64,000 nucleotides of DNA, from NCBI GenBank assembly GCA_037576195.1, contig CM075102.1, positions 2,604,001-2,668,000 on the forward strand. The letters are read 5' to 3'. A program made the translations under genes and the position numbers. This DNA is from Phytoseiulus persimilis (taxonomy: Eukaryota; Arthropoda; Arachnida; Mesostigmata; Phytoseiidae). This document shows, piece after piece, positions 21,546-32,168 of this stretch; position 1 is the stretch's first letter; every line of letters begins with the position of its first letter. The notes beneath the pieces were generated by a model, which was given only the letters and a program-made list of their open reading frames with translations, did no database searches and had not been told where the DNA came from.

Positions 21546-22425
21546 AGACAAGGGGGTAATTCTTCCCCTCCCGACAGATTTCCGGTCTTCATTGCTGACG
21601 CTTCTCCTCGGCTCCGCGGGCAGTGAGCTCAATAAGAGGGATAACCCTCCAGATGACGAAGCAATCCCAGCTACGGTCTCAGATCTGACTGACGTATAGC
21701 CGGTCAGTGTTTCGAACTTCAGTTCGGACGCTGACCCTACTATTGCATGCTGCCCGGTAATTGTGATCTGTGATTGTGAATAAAAAAAGCCTTCCGACCC
21801 GATCCCATCACCAAAAGCATGCTCCAACCGATTCGCCTCGAATAATCATCTTCATTGAAGTCGACGAACAGCTGATCCGCAGATTCGAAACCATTCTGAA
21901 CGCGATGAATTGCTCTGAGCGACTCGACGGCGAGAAATTCAAGCTTTTCGGCATCGAGACCACTAAACTGTGTGTCAGTTTGTATCGGTGGTATACTATG
22001 ACGAACACGGTTCATAGAATAATGATCCACGGCCCCCAAATCTCGAGCGAAGCATCCTTGCCGTTTGCAGGCTGAGCGAGCAAGCCGAAGGAGTTCAGAC
22101 TCTCGATGCGAGAAAGTTCGAATTTCTCGGCGTCGAGCTGCTCAGAGCAATTGATCGTGTCCAGAATGATTTTGAATCTGCGGAGCAGCTCTTCGTCGAC
22201 TTCAATGATGATGATGATGAAGATTCGAGGCGAATTGGTCGGAGCATACTCCCAGCGATCGGATCGGGTCGGAAGGCTTTTTCTGAGAATAATATGGAGT
22301 TTTATGGCGATCACAATCCCTCTGATCGAGCTCACCGCCCGCGGAGCCTGGAAGGAGCGTCAGCAATGAAGACCAAGTATTTGTCAGGAGGGGGGAGGAA
22401 TACCCCCTTCTCTCCCGGATTTCCG
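21545..22425. repeat. long inverted repeat B
   Basis: The left arm (about 21545-21965) and right arm (about 22075-22425) are inverted copies: GACAGATTTCCGGTCTTCAT, GCTGACGCTTC, CCGCGGGC, AGCCTTCCGACCCGATC, GATTCGCCTCGAAT and TCAGAGCAATT/AATTGCTCTGAGC blocks recur in reverse order. The loop is about 110 bp. A GATGATGATGAT microsatellite expansion exists in the right arm only. No coding function seen. Adjacent to inverted repeat A, so the region is a chain of hairpin-capable DNA. Confidence 0.8.
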
Positions 22426-23290
22426 TCTTGACTTTGTCTCGAGATTCCTTCCAGCAGCTTAAAACGGCTCAGTTGAACTCTTCCCAATGTGGGGGGTGGG
22501 GGAAAATCGCAATGGGACCGGCCACTTCCTCGCTCCATTAGTATATCGGTCGATTCATCACCGTGTGGTTCCGTTTCGGCCCCCACCTGGTACATGCTCT
22601 GGTGAGAATACTTTCAAGCAACTCGGCGCTCAAGTTGATTGCGATCAGTTACCTGCAACGCCCATCGATGTAGTACTCCACGATGGCAAGAACAAGCTTC
22701 CTGAATTGCCAGCTTCCGTCCGGAGTCTTCGGTATCTACGAAGCTGATTCCAGGATCGATCTAACGATTTTTTCCGTGGTCTACGACGGAACAACGACAT
22801 GTTCGACATTGGGGACGACAACCGATTCGAGTCCCGTTATGCAATCCCTGTGCAGCAAAGGTGACCCCCAACAACACGTCGTCGACCCAATCTCCAACCA
22901 GAGATACTGCGGCAAGTGATGTTGGGGAGCGAAATGTATCGTGAGTGAACTCTGCTCACCCAGTCCGGCTGTCAGCCTTCCCGGACGCTGAGAACCCCGG
23001 TGGCTTGAATTCCGATGCTTGACGACTCAGATTCAGTCGAAGTTTGATCCCCATGGATTGCCACTCAGCTCGGATGGAAAGAACCAGTGAGCAACCGCGT
23101 TCTCGACATTGTAGTGGCATGATTTATTAGCATTTCGATACCACGCTTCCGGCGCCCGCTCAAGGTTTCGTCGGGGTAGCCCATGCGAAATCACCGCGGT
23201 ATAGGGGAGGAGATGGGCTGTATAGTATATTTCCTTCATTTCTTCACTATGGCTTTACTTTTCTCGAGAGAGGTAGCGGACCGCGCGAAG
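22426..23290. other. no recognised gene
   Basis: No domain, repeat terminus or RNA gene is recognisable. Confidence 0.45.
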
Positions 23291-23299
23291 AAAGAGATT

Positions 23300-23373
23300 C
23301 AAATATTCGCTATCACTGATGGAGATCCAAATATTTGATATCGCCGCGCGATAAAAGAGGTTCAAATATTCGA
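23300..23373. repeat. three short repeats of an AAATATTCGATATC motif
   Basis: CAAATATTCGCTATC, CAAATATTTGATATC and CAAATATTCGATATC occur about 34-40 bases apart just downstream of ankyrin gene 2. Confidence 0.7.
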
Positions 23374-23418
23374 TATCTCAGGACTGACGTTGTAGGCTAT
23401 AACGTTAGCCCTGAGATA
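23374..23418. other. 21-bp stem-loop 3' of ankyrin gene 2
   Basis: Arms 23374-23394 (TATCTCAGGACTGACGTTGTA) pair with 23398-23418 at 18 of 21 positions around a GGC loop. It begins 24 bases past the stop codon of the minus-strand gene. Whether it acts in the transcript is unknown. Confidence 0.6.
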
Positions 23419-23441
23419 CGTTGCTACAACTTATAGCAACG

Positions 23442-24746
23442 TTAGCCCTCAAATCGCCAGCAACAAAAAACTGATTCTCGCCGACGCCATCCTTTCAGAA
23501 GATTCCAGAGAGAACGCGAAGATGATCCTTCAGCTCGCGACATGTGGTCGACATTTTCCTGACCCGGACTCGAGGCGTTTCCAAGAGCAGAACTTCGATC
23601 TTTGCTAGTTTTCGCGTTGACGAGGATCCCTTCCTTCTGTAATAACAGCTTGACAACCGTTCCGTTATCTCCGATCGAGGCGTAATGGAGAGCAGTGGAA
23701 TCGTCGTCAGCTGTTTTTGCGTTGACATCGATTCCTTCCTTCTGTAGCAGCAATTCAACAACCTCCGCGTGATCTCCGATGGATGCGCAATGGAGAGCAG
23801 TGGAACCGTTGTCGGTTCCTCTCGCGTTTACATCGATTCCTTCGTTCTGTAGCAACAGTTTGACAACCTTCGCGTTGCCCCCGATCGAGGCGTAATGGAG
23901 AGCCGTGGAACCGTCGGCAGATGCTTTTGCGTTGACATCGATTCCTCCCTTCTGAAGCAACAATTCAACAGTGCCCTCGTGATTGAGGCCCGCGGCGAAG
24001 TGAAGAGCAGTGTACCCGTTGTCAGTCTTTCTCGAGTTGACATCGATTCCTCCCTTTTGAAGCAACAACTTGACAATATTGTCGTGACCTTCTTTCGCGG
24101 CGATATGAAGAGCAGAGGAACCGTCCCGGGTCCCCTTCGCGTTGACATCCATTCCTCCCTTCTGAAGCAGCAGCTTGACTATATTTGCGTGACCTTTCAT
24201 CGAGGCGATATGGAGAGCAGTGTTACCGCTCACGATCCCTCGCACGTTGACATCGATTCCTCCCTTCTGAAGCAATGATTCAACAACATCCGCGTGACCC
24301 TGAACGGTAGCGAGATGCAGAGCAGTGCAACCGTCCCGAGTCGTCTTTGCATTGACATCAATTCCTTCTAACTGAAGCAACAACTTAGCAATATCTGCGT
24401 GACCTTCGTGCGAAGCGATATGGAGAGCAGTGTCACCGCTCTCGAATCCTGCTGCGCTGACGTCGATCCCCTCCTTTTGAAGCAACAACCTCACGATATC
24501 TGCGTGACCTTCGTGCGAGGCTATATGAAGAGCAGTGCAACCGTCCGAAGTCCCCCTCGCGTTGACATCAATTCCTCCCTTCTCCAGCAACAATTCAACT
24601 ACATCCGCGCTACCATTGATTGAGGCGCGATGAAGAGCAGTCCCACCTGTTTCCTCATCCGCCATGTTGACACAGACCCCTCCTTCCTGAAGCAATGATC
24701 TCACAGTCTCCGCGTCACCACTGCCCGAGGCGCTACAGAGAGCCAT
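23442..24746 (-). CDS. ankyrin-repeat protein 2 (about 11 repeats), intronless
   Basis: A 434-codon frame starting MALCSASGSGDAETVRSLL, which is itself a half ankyrin repeat, followed by about eleven 35-residue repeats (GCTALHIASHEGHADIVRLLLQ type) and a non-repeat tail ending in RRRESVFCCWRFEG. No other domain is visible. It is the better-preserved member of the pair: the start is in frame with the repeats. Repeats 2 and 3 are near copies (ASHEGHADI). The role is presumably protein binding; the partner and pathway are unknown. Upstream sequence is shared with ankyrin gene 1. Confidence 0.85.
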   Translation of the reverse strand: MALCSASGSGDAETVRSLLQEGGVCVNMADEETGGTALHRASINGSADVVELLLEKGGIDVNARGTSDGCTALHIASHEGHADIVRLLLQKEGIDVSAAGFESGDTALHIASHEGHADIAKLLLQLEGIDVNAKTTRDGCTALHLATVQGHADVVESLLQKGGIDVNVRGIVSGNTALHIASMKGHANIVKLLLQKGGMDVNAKGTRDGSSALHIAAKEGHDNIVKLLLQKGGIDVNSRKTDNGYTALHFAAGLNHEGTVELLLQKGGIDVNAKASADGSTALHYASIGGNAKVVKLLLQNEGIDVNARGTDNGSTALHCASIGDHAEVVELLLQKEGIDVNAKTADDDSTALHYASIGDNGTVVKLLLQKEGILVNAKTSKDRSSALGNASSPGQENVDHMSRAEGSSSRSLWNLLKGWRRRESVFCCWRFEG

Positions 24747-25345
24747 GATGCAGTAAGCCGTAATGATCTCACTCTACTACCGAGTCGTCCGTGATTCGAT
24801 TCCTTCCACCAGTAGGGTTCAATGTTGAGTGTCGTGCTCCGTGTAACAGTTGTTCGCCAAAACACTCGTTCGAAGCCAACATTGAATACTCCTGGAGTCT
24901 GCTGCGAGGTGCTCTCTCTCTTTGTACCGACGCCGATAACGAGAATAATCCCTCTCGTATCGGTGAATCATTCGCACACGCCACAATGACGGAAGCCGAC
25001 AGGGGCAGACTCGCTCATGAAAGATCATCTAGGGCTAGATCCAGCGGATGTTGATCAATCGCGAGCCCGAATCTCAGTCCAAAACTATTTGCGGTCATTC
25101 GAGAAGATTGTGACCCGTCAAGAGTTGACCACAGTTTTTTTTTTTCGAAACTTTCGTACTCATCTATCGACGGATCGCAATCGTCGTGTATCGTTTTCAA
25201 GGGGTCAAATCGGGTGTCTGTAAGCATATTGCGAGGCGATCAATGTTGTGAGATTGCTGAAGACGTCCTTGGAAAAACGATTCTGATCGTTCTCGAAGAA
25301 TATCAATCCAACGGTGTTTTCAAACACGATCTAAGATGACTGTGT
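24747..25345 (-). promoter_or_regulatory. upstream flank of ankyrin gene 2, shared with gene 1
   Basis: Alignable with 17415-17880, including GAGTGTCGTGCTCCGTGTAAC, CACTCGTTCGAAGC, GACTCGCTCATGAAAGATCAT and CCAACGGTGTTTTC. This defines the duplicated segment beyond the coding region. No core promoter element is identified. Confidence 0.45.
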
Positions 25346-26054
25346 TCGGCTCTGGGATGCTGAAGAAAATGACTTCGGAATAGCGGTACATCTGACGCAC
25401 TTGAATGGATGTCCATCTATCAGCAGTACGTCGCCAGCGGAGATGCGTCCTCCTCTCCTCAATGCTCATTTCGAACGGAACGATGGAACGGTGAACTTCA
25501 CGCTCGTCGGACCGTGATTGCGAAGGGTGGCATCGTATTGGCGCCGTGATAAAAAAAAAAAGCTTGGTCATGCTCAAGCACCAGATTGACGCGGTCGAAC
25601 GTAGGATACGTCAGCGTGGGGAGCGGATGGCACAATGAGCGAGCTAAAGATGTGATTCCTAATCAGCGGTTATAGCCTCCGTTAGTAGGTCCTAGAACGA
25701 ACCGAGAGCGACCTGGCATCACCGCTGCGAGTGCTCGAAACTCAGTCAGACCCCCCCCCCCCCCCCCCCAGACTTTCCCCCCTTGTTCACTGGTTACGCT
25801 GGGCAGGGGTGAGAATGGGCTTGAAAGATCGATAGGTCACAGCTTTGAACCATCTTGGGCTGTGCGAGTCACAGAACTTTCAAAATCATGAAATCTCCTT
25901 TGCCCATTCCGTGCTCCGCTACGGACCTGTCGAGCTCCCCCTGAAGACGGGAAGCCAATCGTTGTGACGGTAGAATTATCCATCCTCTTTATTATTGGAA
26001 GGAAATCATCCGTGATGTTCGTCACGGAATTCCTAGAGCTCTAATCATACTTTA
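25346..26054. other. no recognised gene; C19 homopolymer
   Basis: Nothing coding is supported. A run of 19 C lies at 25751-25769 and a poly-A stretch near 25548-25560. Confidence 0.5.
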
Positions 26055-26310
26055 CCCTCGTTCTAAGCGTACTCCGGGAACGATACTCTTCGGGGCCCAC
26101 GGAGGTTATTCCGAGGACGATCTACTCATTCACACCTCCATGGATCCCCAGAAGTATGGTCATATCGATCCAAGAATCACTTCCATGGACCTCCAGAATT
26201 ATGGTCAGAACGACCTCGGAATCATCCTGAGAAGTGCCGTCAGATCGAGGAGTACGCTTCTAGGAAGTACGGTCAGAGCGAGAGGAAAGTATGATCAGAT
26301 CGAGTCGAGA
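26055..26310. repeat. degenerate 45-bp-family units
   Basis: Units of the variant CATGGA-CCCCAGAAGTATGGTCA with GAATCACTTCCATGGACCT, partly in reverse orientation at the left (GGAGGTTATTCCGAGG). Strongly diverged. Confidence 0.75.
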
Positions 26311-26460
26311 TCATTTTCGATTCCAAATTCGAGTTCGAACTCGAATACAAATCCGGAGCAGATTTGGACTCGGGTTCGGACTCATCTTTGCCCCCATCGT
26401 GAGCGTACTTCGAAGAAGACGGATACTTTTACGTGCTCACGGCGGTTATTCCGAGGACGA

Positions 26461-26530
26461 TCCTTATCCTTACTATATATAACCAGCCGGCCTTTGGCCG
26501 GCGTTCCCTGGCGTCGAGGGCCCTTTCTCT
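26461..26530 (-). mobile_element. Helitron-like 3' terminus (minus strand), candidate
   Basis: On the minus strand the sequence reads GCCGGCCAAAGGCCGGCTGG, a hairpin ending in CTGG (26486-26483), followed by T. This closely matches the 3' end of the delimited element at 54258-54277 (GGCCGAAGGCCGGCTAG then T). The flank 26461-26482 is the perfect inverted counterpart of 4097-4118 next to another Helitron-like 5' end, so it may be part of a terminal inverted repeat. The adjacent array at 26565 would be the element's interior. Confidence 0.5.
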
Positions 26531-26564
26531 CTCCCCTCTGGGTCTGCAATAAGCATCATAGTTT

Positions 26565-26791
26565 TTGAAAGTATGGTCAGATTGGTCTCGGAATCACCCC
26601 TTCAGAGTTGGAAAGTAATGCTCAGATTGGTCTCGGAATCACCCCTCTAGAGTTGGAAAGTAATGCTCAGATTGGTCCGGGAATCACCCCTCCAGAGTTG
26701 GAAATAAATGGCCAGATTGGTCCCGGAATCACCCCTCCAGAGTTGGAAAGTAATGCTCAGATTGGTCTCGGAATCATCCCCCCCCCCCCCC
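26565..26791 (+). repeat. 45-bp minisatellite block (array 2)
   Basis: Five forward units of the same subfamily as array 1, ending in an expanded C tract (14 C, 26778-26791) that arises at the unit's own CACCCCTCC position, then fusing directly to LINE sequence. Confidence 0.92.
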
Positions 26792-26796
26792 GCAAT

Positions 26797-27165
26797 CTCT
26801 AGGGCGGAAGTAAGTATGAAGATGTTATCGTCTCCACGCCTACCTGGTTTGAAGCCGTTCTGCATCTCCCCCAGGATCTGTTTATTCTCGATCCACTCTT
26901 GGATCTTTGATGTGAAGATCTTGGTGGATAGTCTGTGCAGGACTGGGGTGATAATGATCGGTCGATATGTGTTCAGGTGTCCTTTTTTGGAGTTTCCTTT
27001 TTCTATGAGGGACACTCTTCCCTGTTTCCAGTCCTCTGGTATGTCTTCGGCTCCGGAAAACATTCTGCTGAATATGTCGGAGATTTGCCTTACACCTTCA
27101 TTCTGCAGATTTTCCAAGACTTCCGCAGGGATTCCATCGAGGCCACAGCCTGTGCGGTCCGGTGC
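26797..27165 (-). pseudogene. LINE fragment: N-terminal reverse transcriptase
   Basis: Minus frame reads CGLDGIPAEVLENLQNEG, EDIPEDWKQGRVSLIEKGNS, NTYRPIIITPVLHRLSTKI and ILGEMQNGFKPGRRGDDNI, the finger region of a LINE A-like reverse transcriptase. It stops abruptly at the poly-C/minisatellite junction before motif A, so it is truncated by rearrangement. Confidence 0.8.
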
Positions 27166-27541
27166 ACGTCAATTGGGCGCCGGCGTCGGTTGGGCACTGG
27201 CGTCAATTGGGCCCCAGCGCAGGGTCGTCCCTGTGTGCTTTCATCATACCCTCAATACACTCAGCTGCGTCCGCGGAGAGCCCACTCATACAATGTGGGA
27301 GCGTGTCCTTCCAGGTCATTGAAGGGACGATCTCTCGGCTTCGTCGAACATGGGAATTCGCTGAAAATGCGTCGATGGTCTCCGCTGTCTGGAGGGTTCC
27401 GCTGAAAGAATAGACCCTCATCGGAAGTACGCGAATGGAGAGAAAACGCCCGTTGAGCATGGATTCGAATACACGTCCGCTCAATATTGGAACCACGGAG
27501 ATCATTTCCAAACAATTTCTCTCATTGATTGCGGTGTACGA
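27166..27541. other. no recognised gene; three 18-bp repeats
   Basis: 27166-27222 contains three copies of a GGCGTCAATTGGGC-type motif. Nothing else supported. Confidence 0.5.
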
Positions 27542-28210
27542 TCATTTTCCGCTTTCGATGTGTTGATGATGATGAAATCTAGATTTTTGCTTGATGAGTG
27601 TGCTCATGGATCTGGTGAGGGTTTTGTTTTCGCTTACCGCTCCATGTTTCATATGGAAGGATATGAATATCCATCGTTGTCTGCCAATCCACGTTGCTTG
27701 GGCGATGAAGTCATTGTCTCTGTGGTTCCAGTCTTCGACATAGTTTTCCCTGTATAGTATAGCTACGCCACCATTCGAGTTCTTCCCAGTCGGGCCTCGC
27801 CGGTTGCTGGATATTATGTTGTATCCCTCAATGGGTGGTGCATTCTCGTCATTCATATGACGCGTTTCGCATGACATCATTATGTCTACGTTCATGTCGA
27901 TGAGCACATCTTTTTCAAGCGCAGCCCACTTGGCCATGCTAGATTTAGAACCATTGATATTTAGAGAAACGAAACATAGTTTATTAGCAACAGTCTCGCA
28001 AGGTGCTCCTTTGCTTCGGAGTCCACGCTCGCGGCATCGCCTCATGGGTTGGATTGGCTGGTTGCTCTTGTTAGGACCTCGGCGGGGCACCTCCAGGTCC
28101 TTTAGGAGGGTGACGCCTTGTTTTGTCGGTCTGGTAGGGCTGGTGGCGTTTTTTGCGGGAGTATCCACTGGGTCCAGGTTTTCTGGAGTCCTTCGGGGCT
28201 TGCTCCTATG
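27542..28210 (-). pseudogene. LINE fragment: ORF2 N-terminus, half endonuclease
   Basis: A 208-codon frame with a basic leader and then FVSLNINGSKSSMAKW, DIMMSCETRHM, NGGVAILYR and RQRWIFISFHMKHG, i.e. the first half of an EEP endonuclease (Asn and Glu positions present). The GD-N and SDH half is absent, as in LINE A. Related to, but distinct from, LINE A. Confidence 0.75.
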
Positions 28211-28439
28211 ACCGCCTATCCTATGATTCTGTTGTCTCTGCCCCGGTGCTTTGGGTGAGTTCGTAATGTATTTCTACAGTGGGCGACTTCGTAATGTATT
28301 TCCACAGTACGTGAGTTCACAAGATGTGATGCAGCGGAGGGTCAAGATGACACTGTTCATTATTGTATCGTTAGATGACGCTTTGGTCAGGAGAGCGCAA
28401 GTATTCAGATCGACTTAGGAACATCTCCCCTCCTTACAT

Positions 28440-29610
28440 TGATTCAACGAAATTGGTCATGTATTATATTTGGCAGTCTCGGATTCGTAGGCCTTACGTG
28501 GGCAATGGCAATTAACGGGCCACATATGTTTAGGTGTTTAGGTTGTTGTAGTTCGAAGATGTTTTCCTTCGTCCTGACCTTGAAACTAGCTTTGGTTTGC
28601 TCCAGCTTTTCCCCAGGTCGGTGATGTATAGAATAAATAGTCCTGGACTCAGTGGACATCCTTGTCGGAGTCCTTCTTCACTTAGAATCGTTCAGACATA
28701 TGTGTGCCATATTGTGGGGTCACCTCATTGTCTCTATACAGACCCTGAATCATTTCCAGTATGGTTTTCGGCATACCTCCTCTCTCCAGCACCTCCCACT
28801 TCCGAGTTCTGTTAATTTTATCATAGGCCCGCGTGCAATCCAGGAAGCAGATGACTAGTTCGTTTTTTCCCCGCCTGGCCGCCTCTATCGCCGATGTGAG
28901 AATGGGGATGCAGTTGTCGCCTCTTCTTTCTTTTCGGAAACCGTGCTGCATCTCTCCCAGGATCCCACCATTTCCGATCCAATTCTGGATTTCTTTACAA
29001 AGGATCCTCGCGAATAATCTATACACAATACTAGATATCGATGGATTTGATCACATATGCGGGTATGTTATTCAGTCCTTCCGCGGACTCTGCGGATACT
29101 TTCTCTATTGCTTCTTCCACCATCTGTGCATCGATGGGCAGCTTTCACCCCTGTGGCGCCGTGATGTCATACGGCTTCAGCTCGCCTCTCCCTGCCGATT
29201 TTTCGCATCCGAGAACCGTTTTGAGGACATCCGCTAGATGTGCTCCCATTCCATGATCCGCGATGTCGTCGCCGAATTCATCAGTATATTTTCAGGAGCG
29301 TTTCGCTTTTTGCTCTCTAGGTGCTCTTATGATGTTGTCGTATTCTTTCCTATCCCGCCTAGATATTTCCATCTCGACCTCTTCTTATATTCGATTTCGA
29401 ATTGTGCCAACCTCCACCGCTGTTTTCTGCAGTCCGTCCTCGTCTCGCCTCTTTTTGCTGTCTTCCGCTCTCTGCTCAGTCGCTTCTTCTCTCTGGTCAT
29501 CCTGTACATTTCTCTCGTTGGGACAGGCCATGTATCGTTGAGTTTGAGTGTTTTCGTATTCTTCAGAATGTTCTCCCGGATGGTCTTATAGGAACGGTTC
29601 AACCAAAGGC
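28440..29610 (-). pseudogene. LINE fragment: linker and reverse transcriptase
   Basis: 29602-29327 is the basic, Arg/Lys-rich linker; 29026-28682 gives LFARILCKEIQNWIGNGGIL, GEMQHGFRKERRGDN, VICFLDCTRAYDKINRT (motif A) and a stop; 28680-28620 continues in another frame with GLRQGCPLSPGLFILYI. The YADD region is lost in frame-broken sequence. Dead copy of a LINE A relative. Confidence 0.8.
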
Positions 29611-29769
29611 TGAATCGGGGCGCAGAAGCGCGGAGAACCGAACGTCAAGTTGGCATACAGAAAAAATTCGTCGATAAGAGAATCAGAAATTACGGTGAAT
29701 AGTTTTCGAAATACATCCAGAAAAACGAGACAACGATTTTTAAGGGAGACAGAAAATCGTGGATTGCAT

Positions 29770-30513
29770 GTAGACTAGGTCGCTTGTGATATCCAATGCG
29801 TGTGTTGGTAAACTCCGGACGTTGGAAGACATAAGGATCGTGTTTTCTCCAATAATTGATGATCTTGAGTTTTGGATTGGTGATTATTCGAACGTTGTAG
29901 CTCTGTTCGAAGTTGTACCATTTGAGGCGCCGTTGTTTGTTTGGAATGATGGAATTGAAATTTATCGGGATAATAGTCAGGTGTAGTCAAGAATGAGCCT
30001 TCGACCGTTTCCACTCTCGACAAAGCAACGTGAACCAACTGCTGTCGTATATTTTCATAGTACTCAGATACGATCCCGTCGAAGGTCCAGCCTTGGGACC
30101 TGTGGGTCGTTATTTCACAGGCGAGGCAGGCCGGGAAAGTTGTACGACGGCTTCGATTGTTTTTGAAACCTCGAAGGAAACCGTTGCAACTCTTGCCTTG
30201 TTACTGATAAGGGTTCGGTTTCTTTCTCGCGGCGCTTCCAATCTGATCAGTGTCAGTGAATTCCATCCCTATGGAGGGGGATTCGGTCGTGGAACAATTG
30301 CGATTCGTTACGTCGTCGGTTCCTATAGTGTCCGTTTCTTCGAAATCAACGTAACGCTGGAACCCGACGGCTCCATTGACGATACCGTCGTCGATGTCTA
30401 TATTACATGTTATCATGTAGGCTCACCGAGACATAGGGCAAAGCGTAAGGTAGATTCGCCCTTCTTGTCAATTTCATCTGCTGAGCTTTCGTCCGTGCAC
30501 TCATTAGTTGGTC
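29770..30513 (-). pseudogene. Pif1-type helicase C-terminus (Helitron-like), part 2
   Basis: On the minus strand about 30170-29960 reads FPACLACEITTHRSQGWTFD, a match to helicase motif V (THKSQG), followed by QQLVHVALSRVETVEGSFLTT, a match to motif VI (YVALSRV--L-GL-LT). This pair is diagnostic of Pif1 helicases, including Helitron Rep-Hel proteins. Frame changes occur upstream. The N-terminal side continues at 34152-34420 across the gypsy insertion, whose TTGT target duplication marks the break. No Rep domain is seen, so it could be a Helitron remnant or a plain Pif1 relative. Confidence 0.6.
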
Positions 30514-30517
30514 TTGT

Positions 30518-30648
30518 TGTTGGGTCCTTCTGTTTGGCCCCGAAGAACGACATAGCGGAAGGAATACGAGCCGACTCGGACAGAATCGTTGTCTCCAGGA
30601 GAGAGACACCTTATATCGTTTATTGAGTTAGCGGCAGCGTCCCCAACA
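30518..30648 (-). repeat. 3' LTR of gypsy element (131 bp)
   Basis: Begins TGTTGGG and ends CCCAACA on the plus strand (7-bp inverted ends). Identical to 34017-34147 except one T/C difference in GTTGTCTCCAGGAG versus GTTGTCCCCAGGAG. Unusually short for a gypsy-type LTR. Confidence 0.97.
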
Positions 30649-30650
30649 TA

Positions 30651-30661
30651 CCTCCCCTTTT
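30651..30661 (-). other. polypurine tract
   Basis: AAAAGGGGAGG on the minus strand, two bases upstream of the 3' LTR, in the position used to prime plus-strand DNA synthesis. Confidence 0.85.
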
Positions 30662-30668
30662 GAGACAT

Positions 30669-31584
30669 CTACTTTCGGGGACGATGTCCTGAGAGAGCGC
30701 GATAATCTTTGACCCCTTTGCACGCACGCGGTCGTTGCTGTCTCGGAGCGGGCTGTGTGACGGCCGCTGCTGACTGAGCGAGGAGGCTCGCATCCAGCGA
30801 AGGAGTCGCTGAGCTCACGACACTATTTGGACTCCGAGTGGCGCCGTCTTGACTAGGCATCGAGCCATCTAGCGCCTCGTCGTTCGGTAGGGAAACTGCA
30901 TCCTCCGGGTCCAGCTCGTCGGGGCACGGAACTGCGGGAGAACGCTTCCAGAGCTGGTTCAAGTGACGCACCAACTTCTCCTGCTGAAACCGGACTTCCA
31001 CCATGGCCTTCCCCAGGAACCTTTCTACCGTGCAGGGCACACGCGTGCCATTTGCCAACTCCGCCGTTACAGCCTCCCCCAACAAGAACTGTCGGCTGCG
31101 GGTCCCATGATGACGATCGAACTGAGTTTTCATCTCTCTCTGCCAGTCTGTGAGCCCCGGCTGAGTTTCGAAAGGCCTATAAACGTCGAAAGGAGTGCGC
31201 ACCTTCCTGCCGAAGAAAACTTCTGCTGGCGACCTACCACCGATCGCCTCATTAGGTGTATAATTGTAAGCGGAAACCGCCACGTCCAAAGCTCTCGGCG
31301 AGCTGTCCAAGGAATTCTTCATGGTGTGAACCATCTTTTCTGCTTGCCCATTGCTCATCGGCATTCTCGGAGCACACTGCAAATGCGTCACGTCGTGCTC
31401 CGCGCAGAAAGTTGCAAAGTCCACTGCTGTAAACTGGCCCCCATTGTCTGAGACCAATGTTCGAGGGGGACCGAAGTGTCGGAAAACCGTGCGCAAGTAA
31501 GCAATCAACGCCTGCGTGGAATTTCCTATCCAGGCCGCGTCGATGTACTTGGAAAAACTGTCCACTAAAATTAGGAACACTTGG
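30669..31584 (-). pseudogene. gypsy integrase, N-terminally truncated
   Basis: About 300 codons. LILVDSFSKYIDAAWI is the strand after the first catalytic Asp region, TLVSDNGGQF holds the second Asp and MSNGQAEKMVHTMK holds the Glu of the D,D-35-E triad. TPNEAIGGRSPAEVFFGRK and a C-terminal Pro/Ser-rich tail follow, with the stop 20 bases before the 3' LTR. The zinc-binding HHCC domain and the segment carrying the first catalytic Asp are deleted, so strand-transfer activity is not expected. Confidence 0.88.
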
Positions 31585-32168
31585 CCTTTTCTGAACCTTC
31601 GGAGTATCTTTGCAGAAGAACACCACCGATGCCCGTCTCACACGCATCCGCAGCAACAACGAGAGTTTGCCGGGGATCGTAATGCGCCAGTAGTAGAGGA
31701 CCGGAAAGAATCTCACGAATGGACTTGAAAGCGGCTGCTTCTCGTGTCGACCACCTGAACGCCACATCCTTGCGTAGCAGAGATTCCAGGGCCGGTTTGA
31801 AACGATGCAGCTGATCGATGAATTTCCCATAGTAGTTGACGAGACCCAAGAACGAGCGAACCTCGGCAACGTTTGTTGGCTCCCGGAGCTGCCGTATCGC
31901 CTCGACTCGGGAGGGATCAGCGTGAATTCCATGCTCATCCACGATCAAACCAAGATATTTGACGGATGAGGCGTTGAAGCGACACTTTGCGAAACGCAAG
32001 CGGAAACCCCAGTCTTGCAACCGACGAAGAACCCCATGAAGGCGCGTGTCGTGCGTCTGTCGCTCCGGCGCCATCACCAGGATATCATCCAAATAAACTA
32101 GAACGCCGTCGATGCCCGCAAGGGCTTGCTCCATCGTACGTTGGAAAATTGCGGGCGCGGTCTTCAAC
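31585..32168 (-). pseudogene. gypsy reverse transcriptase palm/thumb and start of RNase H
   Basis: The frame opens with TAPAIFQRTMEQAL, then GVLVYLDDILVMA (catalytic YLDD), KYLGLIVDEHG, FLGLVNYYGKFI (thumb) and TLVVAADACETGIGGVLLQ (first RNase H strand with its Asp). It stops at the large deletion junction about 31585. It is offset from the upstream gag-RT frame by a deletion that removes the expected few residues after FQFNR. Confidence 0.9.

Noticed and set aside
30030-30626. Plus-strand 198-codon frame next to the gypsy LTR
   Set aside because: Antisense to the Pif1-type helicase motifs and runs into the LTR; no recognisable domain on this strand.
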